57,547 nucleotides of DNA from CAZVWH01 sp964631175 (GCA_964631175.1 CAZVWH010000004.1:1-57547); one strand, 5' to 3'. Numbered from the stretch's first letter, positions 9,401 through 17,993 are shown. Numbers and translations: made by a program. Notes: a model not told the origin generated them from the letters alone.

Positions 9401-9534
9401 TCGCTCTGACGTATAGTGTGGATGAATCGATGGACGAACATTCAGTAATATTTAGTATATGGCCCGAAGGTGTGCCGGAGCTGGCTTTTGGGCCGGGACG
9501 GAATACCAGACTTGGTGATTCGGCAGGCTATTAA
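6442..9534 (+). CDS. lptD: LptD-like LPS-assembly outer-membrane protein
   Basis: The protein of about 1030 residues begins with a signal peptide (MGRKSPFIIYAIIILFPVEFLSA). Its central part has OstA/LptA-type features (AGDVVMTEGQRSIRADEIYYDL, about residues 330-360) and the C-terminal half is a predicted beta-barrel with RFRWQHRQFLPYNWQLTAEASYISD, as in LptD, which places LPS in the outer leaflet. It is longer than the usual 780 residues, partly because repeat DNA lies in frame: a CTTCGAC-type repeat (SFDIAQDRQ, about 6587-6612), ALSTTEGSEVEGL (about 6800-6840) and the palindromic element at 7293-7359. ATG 6442 was preferred to GTG 6415 since it opens the signal peptide. The 287 bases before it hold no gene I recognise. 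Confidence 0.8.
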   Translation: MGRKSPFIIYAIIILFPVEFLSAGNSEAELFLAGQDLRLAGREVISYSFDIAQDRQLSAEGRLEHIFVFPKGFSFVFADNEYYSDNAVVWLTSIATKLDDGALAVYEVRMYLHGNIPVLPALSTTEGSEVEGLPEGAKGAPPAFLRKQEGRAMVVRFGFSGEVFVTAEKREAADPRGSELYAKAFAAVGSAFPQLKPKPEPTHLQVWPESLEVEESAAVIPQGKQPHFIYPINLSPAGEVTPQMTWDLKAKMATVIGRFYLWQKQDEKGRLLELQADNAVIFLASTHEINNSGIRAKSQSDISRAEQPYEKSTGTESLEDILASGTVQAIYLAGDVVMTEGQRSIRADEIYYDLRRKQALAINAVARTFDTSRGIPIYVRAAKLKQLAENKFTAEDITLTTSEFHLPQLSLNASQVSITDTTPIDEQEDKLTDSSFDAEMRDVRFKMYDKTIFYWPHMRSNLQRPDVPLKSVSSGHNRTWGASVETQWYLARMLGLHESEGTDSTFSLDYYSKRGVGSGAEINYERENYFGRMLGYIIDDSGKDRLGRARSRRDLEPPRNLRGRFRWQHRQFLPYNWQLTAEASYISDENFIEQFYRNEFYTDKEQETLLQLKRIENNWGLAFLGKARLNDYQNVVEELPSAEFHWTGQSFLDDKLTFYSDTQFSQFRQRLGSSDSTTALTNNFAFMSTRNELDLPMVFGKSKVVPFMAGTFGYDDGSGFRTNINGTAANREDSVWFGEAGVRASTQPYWKIYPAFKSRLWDLKGLRHTITPQLTAVAFTQDDSVIEQRDTLNIGLSQRLQTKRGSGDKERTIDWMRLDTDVTWVNDSGDTTAGPDRFIWNKPFIPLANRYSRRFNQAVIPPLDRRSSVEFGPRRNYFSADYMWNLSDTTALLSDMNFDMQSGVVQQFNVGMSAIRRPNLSYYIGSRYLRRVENGLGEKGSNAFTFAATYVLDPRYSAVFSQQYDFDYGVNVRSELTLIRRYHRVNFALTYSVDESMDEHSVIFSIWPEGVPELAFGPGRNTRLGDSAGY
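7293..7359 (+). repeat. palindrome-ended element inside the lptD-like gene
   Basis: The inner ends are CCCATGAGAT and ATCTCACGGG, and the 57 bp from one to the other is a multiple of three. It encodes EINNSGIRAKSQSDIS in the LptD frame. The same element, 48 of 57 bases identical by my count, is in lepB at 42531-42597 (inverted), in the frame that gives EINNLGIRTKSQSAIS. Two unrelated proteins thus share a peptide that comes from repeat DNA. Confidence 0.8.
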
Positions 9535-9600
9535 CAATTTGTTGTTAATTGTTTATAATGATGGGTCTAAGAAAAGGTTGAAGAATTTAAGGAGAAAATT

Positions 9601-10545
9601 ATGCCATTGGTTAATACTAAAAAAATGTTTGAGGCGGCCTACAAAAATGGCTATGCAATTGGTGCGTTCAATGTGAACAATATGGAAATCACGCAGGGTA
9701 TCATCAATGCCGTAGCCGAAGAGAAGGCCCCGCTTATCCTGCAGGTATCCAGAGGCGCTCGTTCTTATGCGAGTATAAGCTACCTAAATGCGATTATTAA
9801 CGTGGTTGTCGAGGAAAATCCCGACATTCCAATAGCTACAAATCTGGACCACGGCGATACCTTTGAGACCTGCAAGCAATTTGTTGATGACGGCTTTACA
9901 TCGGTAATGATAGATGCCTCAAGCCGACCGTTTGAAGAGAACATTGAGATCACTAAGAAGGTAGTGGAATATGCGCACGAAAAAGGTGTTAGCGTTGAAG
10001 CTGAGCTTGGCCAATTGGGCGGGATTGAAGAGGATGTGGTCGGAGTAGATGACGTCAGTAAACATATTGCCGACCCAAACAAGGCGGTGGAGTTTGTTGA
10101 AAAGAGCGGCTGTGATTCGTTAGCGGTAGCTTGTGGAACGAGTCATGGAGCTTACAAGTTCAAAAGCGAACCAAAGCTTGCTTTTGATGTAATACAGCAG
10201 ATAGCAGAGAAGCTGCCCGGATTTCCTCTGGTAATGCACGGCTCAAGCAGTGTGCTGAGGGAGTTCGTTGATCTTATCAACAAATACGGCGGCAATATGC
10301 CCAACGCGATGGGCGTGCCGGAAAAATCTATCAGTAAAGCTGCAAAAATGGCCATCTGCAAGGTTAATATTGATACGGACTTAAGACTGGCATTGACGGC
10401 TAAAATCAGGCAGGTTTTCGCAGAAAAGCCAGCTGAGTTTGACCCGCGTAAATACCTCGGTCCCGGCCGAGAAGCGATTAAAGAGATGGTCAGGCATAAG
10501 CTGCATATTCTTGGTTGTGCCGGTAAAGCAGAAGAGTGTATGTAA
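9601..10545 (+). CDS. fba: class II fructose-bisphosphate aldolase
   Basis: The 314-residue enzyme splits fructose 1,6-bisphosphate into glyceraldehyde 3-phosphate and dihydroxyacetone phosphate in glycolysis and works in reverse in gluconeogenesis. It is a zinc-dependent class II aldolase: GAFNVNN near the start, the NLDHGD zinc/catalytic region (about residues 81-86), EAELGQLGG, CGTSHGAYK, VMHGSSS and KVNIDTDLR are all present. Its length fits the type B group. AAGGAG lies seven bases before ATG 9601. It begins 67 bases after the lptD-like gene and is followed by a run of GGTTAAATGG repeats, so it may be transcribed alone. Confidence 0.96.
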   Translation: MPLVNTKKMFEAAYKNGYAIGAFNVNNMEITQGIINAVAEEKAPLILQVSRGARSYASISYLNAIINVVVEENPDIPIATNLDHGDTFETCKQFVDDGFTSVMIDASSRPFEENIEITKKVVEYAHEKGVSVEAELGQLGGIEEDVVGVDDVSKHIADPNKAVEFVEKSGCDSLAVACGTSHGAYKFKSEPKLAFDVIQQIAEKLPGFPLVMHGSSSVLREFVDLINKYGGNMPNAMGVPEKSISKAAKMAICKVNIDTDLRLALTAKIRQVFAEKPAEFDPRKYLGPGREAIKEMVRHKLHILGCAGKAEECM

Positions 10546-10645
10546 ACCAGTTAAATGGTTATTGGTTAAATGGTTATTGGTTAAATAATAAATTCAACTA
10601 TAAATCACAAATCACCAATTACCAGTTACCAGTTACCAGTTACCT
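10546..10645. repeat. GGTTAAATGGTTATT / ACCAGTTACC dispersed repeat
   Basis: Tandem GGTTAAATGGTTATT units on the left and four ACCAGTTACC-like units on the right fill the space between fba and the S41 gene. The same repeat type fills the gaps at 17994-18057, 18199-18220, 20111-20139, 20281-20338 and 23877-23940. It is the landing site of both intact family A elements. Confidence 0.65.
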
Positions 10646-10662
10646 TGATAAGGAGCAGTTCG

Positions 10663-13287
10663 TTGATATTACAGAAATCCAAAGATTCGTTTCGGTCCGC
10701 CGCGGCGGATCGTCAGACAAGCGCAAGTGCACGTGTCACTTTGCTTCTGTTGCTTTTATGCGCATGTGTGCTTACGTCTTTGTGTTTGTCTGCCGGTCAT
10801 AGCTGCTCAGCCGGGCCCGCTTCGTCAGAACCCGCCAAAGGCGGGGCTGCTGAAAAGCCAGCCAGCTCGGAAGGTTCACTGCAAACAGAAACCGGGATTG
10901 ACGGGTCCGAATCCGCGGAACCAAATATACCTCAACCGGCTGAAGTTTCACCCGCCAAAGGCGGGTCAGCCGATCCACAGCGGCAGATTGAAGCAGCCTT
11001 TGAGCTGATTTACCAGGGCAAATTCGAAGCTGCCGGCGAGCTGACAAAACAAGTTAATGAAAATAATCCAGCCGAGCTAATTCCGCCTGTGACGGTTCAA
11101 TTAGCCGAGGTTGTAAATGAATATCAAGCTTTAAGTAAACAGCGTCAGTCAACTCGACAGCAGGCGTACAAGCAACAGTTGGATGAGCTGGCGAAATTGC
11201 GGGCTGCTATGTGTGCAAGTGACGTAAATGATTTGACCTCTATAGCCGATGTAAACGATATAGCCGATGTAAACGATATAGCCGATGTAAACGATGTAGC
11301 CGATGTAGCCGATGTAAACGATGTAAATGATATAACCGGAGGGCTTTCCGTCATTGTCAAGGCGAGTGAGCTTGCAGATGATGCACAAAGAACAGAGCTT
11401 CTGGCCAAGCCGTTCGTAAAACAGGTTTTTCAAAAAGCGATAGATAAGGCGGCAGAGTTCGAGGTGCAAGGCAAGTGGCTTGATGCATATACAGTTTGCT
11501 ATGCTTGGTTGCAGGCCATCGATCCAAACAATAAGGCGTATTCGGATTACGCCGATCAGCTTCTGGATAAAGCCGGCATTGTAGTTTCTTTTCAGGACAG
11601 TCCCTGTGAGAGCCGCCAGGAACGTTTTCAAGGGGTCAAAAAAAAGATGTTTATTCAGGCGGTCGATGCGCTGGATCGGCATTACGTTAGCACTATTGAT
11701 TACAGCCAAATGGCCGTCGAGGCTATCAAACGTTGCCAATTGTTGGGGGAGGTGATGGCGACGTGGGATCCTAATATAGATGAAACCACACCATTTTCAC
11801 GGAATCTAACGGACGAAGACTCCGAATTTATGATCAGGCAGGCATCGTCTGGCAATTCTGCCGGATTTTCTCGGCCAGATCCCAACGAGCTTGCCATCTT
11901 CTCGGCGGCACTATCTATGGAGTCAAACGAAATCGAATCTGCCTCAGACCCAGCCAAAGACGGGCTTGATCTGGTGCAGGGCTTTGCTCTGCCCAGCGGA
12001 TTTAAAAAAGGTGATTTTATAGACGTTTTTGAGAGAATTCTGGCAGTGAACGAAGCAACGATTCAATTTTCACGCCCCGCACTGATTTCACAGTTTGCAG
12101 AAGCGGCATTGGCTGCACTTGATCCTTACACGGTCATGGTTTGGCCCAGTCAGGTACGGGATTTCGAGAAGATGATGACTAAAGAATTTACAGGCATTGG
12201 GATTGAAATCACGAAACAAAAAGGGCTTTTAACGGTATCCAGCTTGTTACTGGGTACACCGGCATACAGGTCCGGACTCGACGCGGGGGACGTTATAGTA
12301 GCGGTGGACGGCCTTGAAACTAAGAATATGAGTCTTATGTGCGCTGTTCATAAGATCACCGGTCCTAAAGGGACAAAGGTGACGCTGACCATTAAACGCG
12401 AAGGGCAGCAAAACACCAAGGATATTAACATAACCAGAGCTAAAATAAACGTTGAGTCAGTTCGGGGCTGGAAAAGGACCAAAACCGGTAAATGGTTATA
12501 CATGATTGACCAGCAAAATAAAATCGGCTACGTACGCATTACAGAATGTATCGCTTCCACTTCTTCTGAGCTTGAGCAAGTGCTAAACGAGCTTGAGGAA
12601 AACGGGTTGAAGGGACTGATTTTAGATTTGCGATTCAACGCCGGCGGCTTTTTAGAAACTGCTGTGGAGGTAACTGATAAATTTATCGAGCAGGGTCTGA
12701 TAGTCAGAACGCAACCGGGGTTCGGCAGGACACCAACATATAAAGCAGCACATAAAAGCCGAACGCATCCGAACTATCCGCTGGTCGTATTGATAAACTA
12801 CGGCACGGCCAGCGGCGCGGAGATAGTGGCTGGGGCATTAGCAGATGAAAAACATAATCGGGCTATCTTGGTAGGTCAGAGAACTCATGGTAAAGGACTG
12901 GTACAGGGAATAATGCACTTTCGCAGAACCGGAGCACAGCTTAAATATACGATGGCATATTACCATCTACCTTCCGGCCAAAGAGTTAAAAGCCGGGATG
13001 AGGCGGAAAAGACAGGCACAAACGATTGGGGTATTGAACCGGATATCGTGATTAAATTAACAAACGATGAGCTTAGAAAATTGATCGGTGTTCAGAGAGA
13101 TAATGACGTGCTTGTGCAGGCTGACCGCAGTCAGAACCGGGAAACGCCGGAAAAACATACCATTGAAGAACTGCTTGAAGCCGACCCACAGTTGTCAGTT
13201 GGTTACATGATTATCAGAGCTAAACTAATTCAATCTACAAGCGCCAAGATTGAAGAAAAACTGGCCTTTCTTTGTTCGCGAAATTAA
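10663..13287 (+). CDS. S41 family carboxy-terminal processing peptidase with PDZ domain
   Basis: The product of about 874 residues is a periplasmic serine peptidase of the CtpA/Tsp type. A hydrophobic signal segment (about residues 27-43) is followed by a low-complexity region, then a helical region, a PDZ domain (TGIGIEITKQKGLLTV to LTIKREG) and the protease core. The catalytic Ser lies in YGTASGAEIVAG and the Lys in RTHGKGLVQG. The start is taken as TTG 10663, since AAGGAG lies seven bases before it. Around 11242-11335 an 18-bp unit is repeated, giving ADVNDI repeats. Two CCCGCC/GGCGGG palindromes (10826, 10953) are read in frame in the linker. It ends 33 bases before lysS. Confidence 0.88.
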   Translation: MILQKSKDSFRSAAADRQTSASARVTLLLLLLCACVLTSLCLSAGHSCSAGPASSEPAKGGAAEKPASSEGSLQTETGIDGSESAEPNIPQPAEVSPAKGGSADPQRQIEAAFELIYQGKFEAAGELTKQVNENNPAELIPPVTVQLAEVVNEYQALSKQRQSTRQQAYKQQLDELAKLRAAMCASDVNDLTSIADVNDIADVNDIADVNDVADVADVNDVNDITGGLSVIVKASELADDAQRTELLAKPFVKQVFQKAIDKAAEFEVQGKWLDAYTVCYAWLQAIDPNNKAYSDYADQLLDKAGIVVSFQDSPCESRQERFQGVKKKMFIQAVDALDRHYVSTIDYSQMAVEAIKRCQLLGEVMATWDPNIDETTPFSRNLTDEDSEFMIRQASSGNSAGFSRPDPNELAIFSAALSMESNEIESASDPAKDGLDLVQGFALPSGFKKGDFIDVFERILAVNEATIQFSRPALISQFAEAALAALDPYTVMVWPSQVRDFEKMMTKEFTGIGIEITKQKGLLTVSSLLLGTPAYRSGLDAGDVIVAVDGLETKNMSLMCAVHKITGPKGTKVTLTIKREGQQNTKDINITRAKINVESVRGWKRTKTGKWLYMIDQQNKIGYVRITECIASTSSELEQVLNELEENGLKGLILDLRFNAGGFLETAVEVTDKFIEQGLIVRTQPGFGRTPTYKAAHKSRTHPNYPLVVLINYGTASGAEIVAGALADEKHNRAILVGQRTHGKGLVQGIMHFRRTGAQLKYTMAYYHLPSGQRVKSRDEAEKTGTNDWGIEPDIVIKLTNDELRKLIGVQRDNDVLVQADRSQNRETPEKHTIEELLEADPQLSVGYMIIRAKLIQSTSAKIEEKLAFLCSRN
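11242..11335 (+). repeat. 18-bp tandem repeat coding for ADVNDI
   Basis: Units of ATAGCCGATGTAAACGAT are repeated about four times, with shorter variants, inside the S41 peptidase gene. All units keep the frame. The region falls in the linker before the folded domains, so copy number may vary without loss of function. Confidence 0.8.
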
Positions 13288-13320
13288 TCTGTCATTCCTG
13301 CCCTTGCGCGGCAGTGACAA

Positions 13321-14868
13321 ATGTATTACGAAATGCAAGATACGAAAAGCAATAAACTTGAACTGCAAAGGCAGGAAAAGCTCAACCAGATTAAGCAGTT
13401 GGGTATTGAACCGTACGGCGGCAGATTCGAGGGCATTGAGCCGGCTGAGGATGTTAAGCGCAGATTTACAACAGAGGACAGGGGACAGAGGACAGAGGAC
13501 AGAAAACAGAGGCCCGAGCGTGAGCGAGGGATAACTGCGAAAGATGTCGATGCTATTCAGCGGGCCAAATGCGCAGGCAGAATCGTGCTGCTTAGAGACA
13601 TTGGCAAGCTGATTTTTATTACTCTGCGGGACTGCAGCGGTACCATCCAGGTCGGCCTGAGCAAAGGTCTGCTTGAAACAAACGAGAATGAATGGCAGCT
13701 TGCTAAGCTGCTCGACCTTGGTGATATAATCGGTACCGATGGGCAATTAGGCAGAACTAAAACCGGCGAGATTACTATATGGGCCGATAGTCTTTCGCTC
13801 CTGAGCAAATGTTTGTGTCCCCCGCCGGAGAAATTTCACGGCCTGGCTGACATCGACCAACGCTTACGGCAGAGGTATGTGGACTTGTGGGCCAATCCGG
13901 AAGTTATGGAGCGGTTTAAGAAACGCAGCTATCTTATTGCTACGATTCGCCAATACCTCGCATCGAGAGGCTTTTTAGAAGTTGAGACGCCCATGATGCA
14001 GACCATAGCCGGCGGAGCCGCAGCAAAGCCTTTTATAACCCACCATAACAGCCTGGACTTGGATTTATTCCTGCGGATTTCGCCGGAGCTTTTTCTAAAA
14101 AGACTCTTGGTCGGTGGAATGGAAAAGGTCTTCGAGATAAATCGAAACTTCCGCAATGAGGGACTAAGCAGACAGCACAACCCCGAATTTACTATGCTCG
14201 AAGTGTACCAGGCATACGCCGATTACAATGTGATGATGGATTTAACGGAGGAGCTAATTGATTTTTGCGTGGAACAACACTGCGGCGGCAGAGAAGTACA
14301 ATTTGGCGATTTGACAGTGAATTTTAAACGACCTTGGCGGCGCAGCCGATACGCAGAACTGCTTAAAGAGTACAGTGGCTGCTATTTTGATGATATAAAG
14401 GCCATCAGGGCGAGGGCAAGGGAGCTTGACATAGACGAGTCGGAGATGGACGATGTGATAGTTATCAATGAGGTGTTTGAAGCTACTGTTGAAGAGAATC
14501 TCATTGATCCGACTTTTGTTGTTGATTATCCGGCGGCGCTGTGTCCTTTAGCCAAACGGAAAAAGGACGACAGCAAATTTGCAGAGCGATTTGAGTTGTT
14601 TATCGCACGGATGGAATTGGCTAATGCATATACCGAGCTGAACGATCCTGCCCAGCAATACGAGAACTTTCTTAAACAGCTCCGTGGCCAGGAAGAGTCG
14701 TTAACCAAGATGGATAGTGATTATATAACGGCGTTGAAGTATGGTATGCCGCCGGCAGGAGGATTGGGCATCGGAATTGACCGGTTGGTGATGCTTTTGA
14801 CCGGCACCTTAAATATTCGTGACGTTATATTATTTCCTCTTCTAAAACCTATAAGAGAAATCATATAA
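13321..14868 (+). CDS. lysS: class II lysyl-tRNA synthetase
   Basis: The 515-residue enzyme charges tRNA-Lys. The OB-fold anticodon domain (CAGRIVLLRDIGKLIFITLRD) is followed by the class II core: motif 1 around FLEVETPMMQ, motif 2 FEINRNFRNEGLSRQHNPEFTMLE and motif 3 GLGIGIDRLVMLL. The length matches family norms of about 490-510 plus an insert. The insert is DNA 13471-13530, where an ACAGAGGAC repeat is read as TEDRGQRTEDR between the N-terminal helix and the OB fold. ATG 13321 was used; ATG 13333 (MQDTKS) is equally possible, as no ribosome binding site is visible and the bases before are repeat-like. It follows the S41 gene closely and may be co-transcribed. Confidence 0.95.
   Translation: MYYEMQDTKSNKLELQRQEKLNQIKQLGIEPYGGRFEGIEPAEDVKRRFTTEDRGQRTEDRKQRPERERGITAKDVDAIQRAKCAGRIVLLRDIGKLIFITLRDCSGTIQVGLSKGLLETNENEWQLAKLLDLGDIIGTDGQLGRTKTGEITIWADSLSLLSKCLCPPPEKFHGLADIDQRLRQRYVDLWANPEVMERFKKRSYLIATIRQYLASRGFLEVETPMMQTIAGGAAAKPFITHHNSLDLDLFLRISPELFLKRLLVGGMEKVFEINRNFRNEGLSRQHNPEFTMLEVYQAYADYNVMMDLTEELIDFCVEQHCGGREVQFGDLTVNFKRPWRRSRYAELLKEYSGCYFDDIKAIRARARELDIDESEMDDVIVINEVFEATVEENLIDPTFVVDYPAALCPLAKRKKDDSKFAERFELFIARMELANAYTELNDPAQQYENFLKQLRGQEESLTKMDSDYITALKYGMPPAGGLGIGIDRLVMLLTGTLNIRDVILFPLLKPIREII
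13471..13530 (+). repeat. ACAGAGGAC repeat plus CCCGAGCGTGAGCGAGGG inserted in frame in lysS
   Basis: Sixty bases (20 codons) of ACAGAGGAC-type repeat joined to a GAGCG repeat lie inside lysS. The same ACAGAGGAC repeat is intergenic at 28140-28300, 31680-31780, 46275-46310 and 48450-48510. Known lysyl-tRNA synthetases do not carry this segment, so I read it as an in-frame insertion of dispersed repeat DNA. Confidence 0.75.
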
Positions 14869-14891
14869 AACGTAGAAAACTCCCAAATAAA

Positions 14892-14940
14892 CCCGTCTTG
14901 AGCCGTGGACTAAGCCATCCCTTACGGGAGGTCGAAGGAT
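14892..14940 (+). repeat. 49-bp dispersed repeat, copy 1
   Basis: It differs at one position from 31605-31653 by my reading. It is itself nested: a CTGAGCC...GGTCGAAGGAT repeat containing a TAAGCCATCCCTTACGGGA palindromic piece. It lies between lysS and the lolC-like gene. Confidence 0.75.
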
Positions 14941-14982
14941 TTGGGGGCCAAATATTAACCACTAAATATTAACTACCAGCTA

Positions 14983-16398
14983 ATGTTAAAATTATTTTTT
15001 TGGCTGCGCTATTTGCGTAAGAAAAAAATCGTTTTTTTAAGCGTTGCTGCGGTTGCTTTATCTACATCACTACTGATAATAGTCGCCAGCCTATTTACCA
15101 GTTTTATCAATACGCTTGAGCGGACGGCGATTCAGACAATAGGTGACGTCGTTCTCTCAGCACCAATTGCATTTGCCGAATACCCTTTGTTTATTGAGCA
15201 GATGGAGAGCTCTTTTGCTGTTGATGCGGCCACGGCAACACTATCATCTCAGGGACTTCTGCATCTGGGTAAAGGCAATGTACGTGCAGTGCACATCTGG
15301 GGGATTGAGCCTGTCAGACGAGCAAAGGTAACCGGCTTTAAGCACTTTTTGCGCAAACAAGGACAATCAAGTAAGGAACCTTCTTTTAAAGTGGCGAATG
15401 GGTCACAGACCGTTGGTGGGTTTGTGGGAATCGCTGTGATAGCAGAGCCTAATGAAGAGACTGATGAATATGACTACGATGCAATCGACCGTATGCTCGG
15501 CCAGCAGGTTATTCTTACTACAGGCGCAAAAATAGAATCCGAAGATCCGTCGTCAAATTCGCAGAACGTCGGTCAAGAGCCCGAGGGGCCAGATTCCCAG
15601 GGAAATGGCCAGGCCCATATTGAGGCAAGCAGCAGGTTCAAGAGAAAAACATTAAAAGTGACCATTGTAGATATTGTCCATACCGGGGTTTACGACCTTG
15701 ATAAAGGATTTGTGTACCTTCCTATAGAAAAATTACAGGATGCTTTATACCCGGATCAAAAAGGCCAGCTTGCCAACCAGATTCAAATTAAACTAAGCAA
15801 AGATGTCCAAACAGATGTTGCATTGGCCCAGATCCGTGGCGTATGGCAGAATTTTGTCCAGCAGCATCTGAAAGCAAATCCATATCTTATACGTTATACT
15901 ATCATCGAAACAGCACAACAGATGCAAAGCCGATATGCAGGTGAGCTGCGAAAACAGATGGGAGTGTTATTACTGATTTTTGGCGTCGTCAGCTTCAGCG
16001 TGATAGTGCTGATATTCTGTATATTCTATATGATCGCCAGACTTAAACAGCGGGACATCGCCATAATAAAAAGCTGTGGGGCAACGAGCTCTTCAGTTGC
16101 ATTTATTTTTCTCGGCTTTGGTAGTTGTGTCGGCATAATCGGTTCGGCTCTCGGAACGGCTGTAGGATATATTATTACAACAAATATAAATATCATCGAA
16201 GACTACATAAGAATAATCTTCGGACTAAAACTGTGGAAGAGCAGTGTGTATATGTTTAGTAAGATTCCCAATGAGATTAATTGGCTGTCTGTTTTGCCTA
16301 TCGTGTCATTCGCAATCATAGCGGCGACTATCGGGGCGTTAATCCCTGCGATTGTCGTGGCCGGAACAAGACCAGTGGAAATCCTCAGATATGAATAA
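14983..16398 (+). CDS. LolC/LolE-like lipoprotein-releasing ABC permease 1
   Basis: The 471-residue protein has the MacB/FtsX-type layout: one N-terminal membrane helix (FLSVAAVALSTSLLIIVASLF), a periplasmic domain of about 280 residues, then three C-terminal helices with KQRDIAIIKSCGATSSSVAFIFLGFG and a final RPVEILRYE. With the next permease and the ATPase at 18226 it forms a LolCDE-like set, which takes lipoproteins out of the inner membrane towards the outer membrane. The gene may also belong to a more general MacB-type exporter; the presence of two different permeases favours Lol. No strong ribosome binding site precedes ATG 14983. Confidence 0.82.
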   Translation: MLKLFFWLRYLRKKKIVFLSVAAVALSTSLLIIVASLFTSFINTLERTAIQTIGDVVLSAPIAFAEYPLFIEQMESSFAVDAATATLSSQGLLHLGKGNVRAVHIWGIEPVRRAKVTGFKHFLRKQGQSSKEPSFKVANGSQTVGGFVGIAVIAEPNEETDEYDYDAIDRMLGQQVILTTGAKIESEDPSSNSQNVGQEPEGPDSQGNGQAHIEASSRFKRKTLKVTIVDIVHTGVYDLDKGFVYLPIEKLQDALYPDQKGQLANQIQIKLSKDVQTDVALAQIRGVWQNFVQQHLKANPYLIRYTIIETAQQMQSRYAGELRKQMGVLLLIFGVVSFSVIVLIFCIFYMIARLKQRDIAIIKSCGATSSSVAFIFLGFGSCVGIIGSALGTAVGYIITTNINIIEDYIRIIFGLKLWKSSVYMFSKIPNEINWLSVLPIVSFAIIAATIGALIPAIVVAGTRPVEILRYE

Positions 16399-16420
16399 TA
16401 ATTTTGCAGGGGATAATTTC

Positions 16421-16570
16421 TAATATCTAAATCCTAAATACTAAACAAATTCAAAATCTAAATCTTCAAAACATGTTTTTTTGATTATTTGAATTTTGGC
16501 CATTTGAGTCCTTCGGCATCGCTCAGGACAGATTTGTTTAGGATTTCGAATTTAGGATTTAGGATTTTTG
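16421..16570. repeat. inverted repeat of TCTAAATCCTAAATACTAAAC / GTTTAGGATT with nested repeat
   Basis: Left AAATCCTAAATACTAAAC faces right GTTTAGGATTTCGAATTTAGG across a centre holding a CCTTCGGCATCGCTCAGGAC copy. It fills the gap between the two permease genes. A similar AAATCCTAAACTCTAAAC run is at 48520. Confidence 0.6.
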
Positions 16571-16578
16571 ATTGAGCT

Positions 16579-17991
16579 ATGTATAAGATTATTCTTGCAA
16601 CCAGGTTTTTAGTAAAACGCCACATAACGTATTTTGCGGTGCTGGCTGTTGCGCTTTGTGTTTTTATTGTTGTTGTGGTGATGACCGTGCTGACCGGCCT
16701 GGTGCGTGACTTTAAGCAGAAAAATTATCTCTTTACGGGAGACTGCGTGGTCGGCACCGAGTCGTTAGTTGGTTTTGCTTACTATGAAGATTTTATGAAG
16801 GTGCTAGAGCAAGCCGATTTTATCGAGGTCGTCTCTGCCGTGGTAAAAAGCTACGCACTGGTCAGTCCAAGCTGGACGGAGCAGGGTCTCGCCCTGGAAA
16901 TTATGGGGATTGATCCTCTCAGGCATAGCAGGACCACGAACTTTGGCAGGACGCTGTATTACCACAAAGGTGATGTCTCGAAAGCATTTGAGCCGGTCTT
17001 TGACCCGAACTTCACAGGATGTGTGTTAGGTATCGAAGTTGGCAGCAGATTAGGAAACGCTCTGGCACCGCAGCGTGGTTCGAGGGGACAGTATTTCTAC
17101 AGTGACCGTCTTGATGAAACTACTCTCTCTGTAAGCTGTATTCCTCTGACTGCAAAGGGTGCCCCGGCTAAAGCCGGTCTTGGACTGATTCACACACGGA
17201 ACTTCTACTATAGTGACTATTCTCACAGCGGGCTGGCTCGCATAGATGGTTCGTTGGTTTACCTGCCTTTTAACGAGGCCCAATGGCTTTGCGGTATGGA
17301 CGGCCCTGTGAAACGGGCCAACGCTATTCATATAAAGTTTAAACCAAATGTTAAATTGCAGAACGGATGTAAAAAGGTTGCCTCGCTCTGGAACAGCTTT
17401 AAGCAGGAAAAAGCCGGCCTCCGCCTACGTGGGGGCAAGCTCGTCCCCGAGAAATCGGGGGAACAGGCGTACCTGTTAGAAACAGTAAATACACTAAGCT
17501 GGAAAGAATACAGACGAGCACAAATCGCGGCAATGGAGAAAGAACAGACGATGATGATTGTGTTGTTTGCGCTCGTGGGAATTACGACGGTTTTTATCGT
17601 CTTGGTCGTCTTTTATATGATTATCAGCCACAAAAGTAAAGATATAGGGATATTGAAAAGCATCGGCGTCTCGAACGCTAATATTATTATGCTGTTTTTA
17701 GGATTTGCTTTTTTGGTCGGCCTTGTAGGCTCGGCGATAGGTACGTTCGGTGGATGGCTGTTTTTACGCAGAATAAATCAGACAGAACAATGGCTTTTTG
17801 AGCATTTTGGATTTCAGCTCTGGGATAGGACAATTTACGCTATCGGTGAGATTCCGAATCATGTAGAATTTGGTGTTTTAACGGTAATCATCCTCTCAGC
17901 GATTGGTGCCTGTTTAGCCGGTGCATTTATACCCAGCCGACAGGCTGCAAAGCTGAATCCGGTAGAGACTTTGCGGGTAAGCCAGTTATAG
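16579..17991 (+). CDS. LolC/LolE-like lipoprotein-releasing ABC permease 2
   Basis: The 470-residue protein is a second MacB/FtsX-type permease: N-terminal helix (YFAVLAVALCVFIVVVVMTVL), periplasmic domain, three C-terminal helices with SKDIGILKSIGVSNANIIMLFLGFAF and a final LNPVETLRV. It is not a recent copy of the first permease; a LolC plus LolE pair is the simplest reading. Two pieces of repeat DNA are read in frame: CCCCGGCTAAAGCCGG (17162-17177, GAPAKAGLG) and TCCCCGAGAAATCGGGGGA (about 17443-17461, VPEKSGE). A 141-bp mobile element separates it from its likely ATPase gene. Confidence 0.82.
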   Translation: MYKIILATRFLVKRHITYFAVLAVALCVFIVVVVMTVLTGLVRDFKQKNYLFTGDCVVGTESLVGFAYYEDFMKVLEQADFIEVVSAVVKSYALVSPSWTEQGLALEIMGIDPLRHSRTTNFGRTLYYHKGDVSKAFEPVFDPNFTGCVLGIEVGSRLGNALAPQRGSRGQYFYSDRLDETTLSVSCIPLTAKGAPAKAGLGLIHTRNFYYSDYSHSGLARIDGSLVYLPFNEAQWLCGMDGPVKRANAIHIKFKPNVKLQNGCKKVASLWNSFKQEKAGLRLRGGKLVPEKSGEQAYLLETVNTLSWKEYRRAQIAAMEKEQTMMIVLFALVGITTVFIVLVVFYMIISHKSKDIGILKSIGVSNANIIMLFLGFAFLVGLVGSAIGTFGGWLFLRRINQTEQWLFEHFGFQLWDRTIYAIGEIPNHVEFGVLTVIILSAIGACLAGAFIPSRQAAKLNPVETLRVSQL

Positions 17992-17993
17992 AA

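Noticed and set aside
11149..11739. Long minus-strand frame with GYIVYIGYI repeats
   Set aside because: It is the shadow of the ADVNDI repeat of the S41 gene, whose catalytic motifs are intact on the plus strand.
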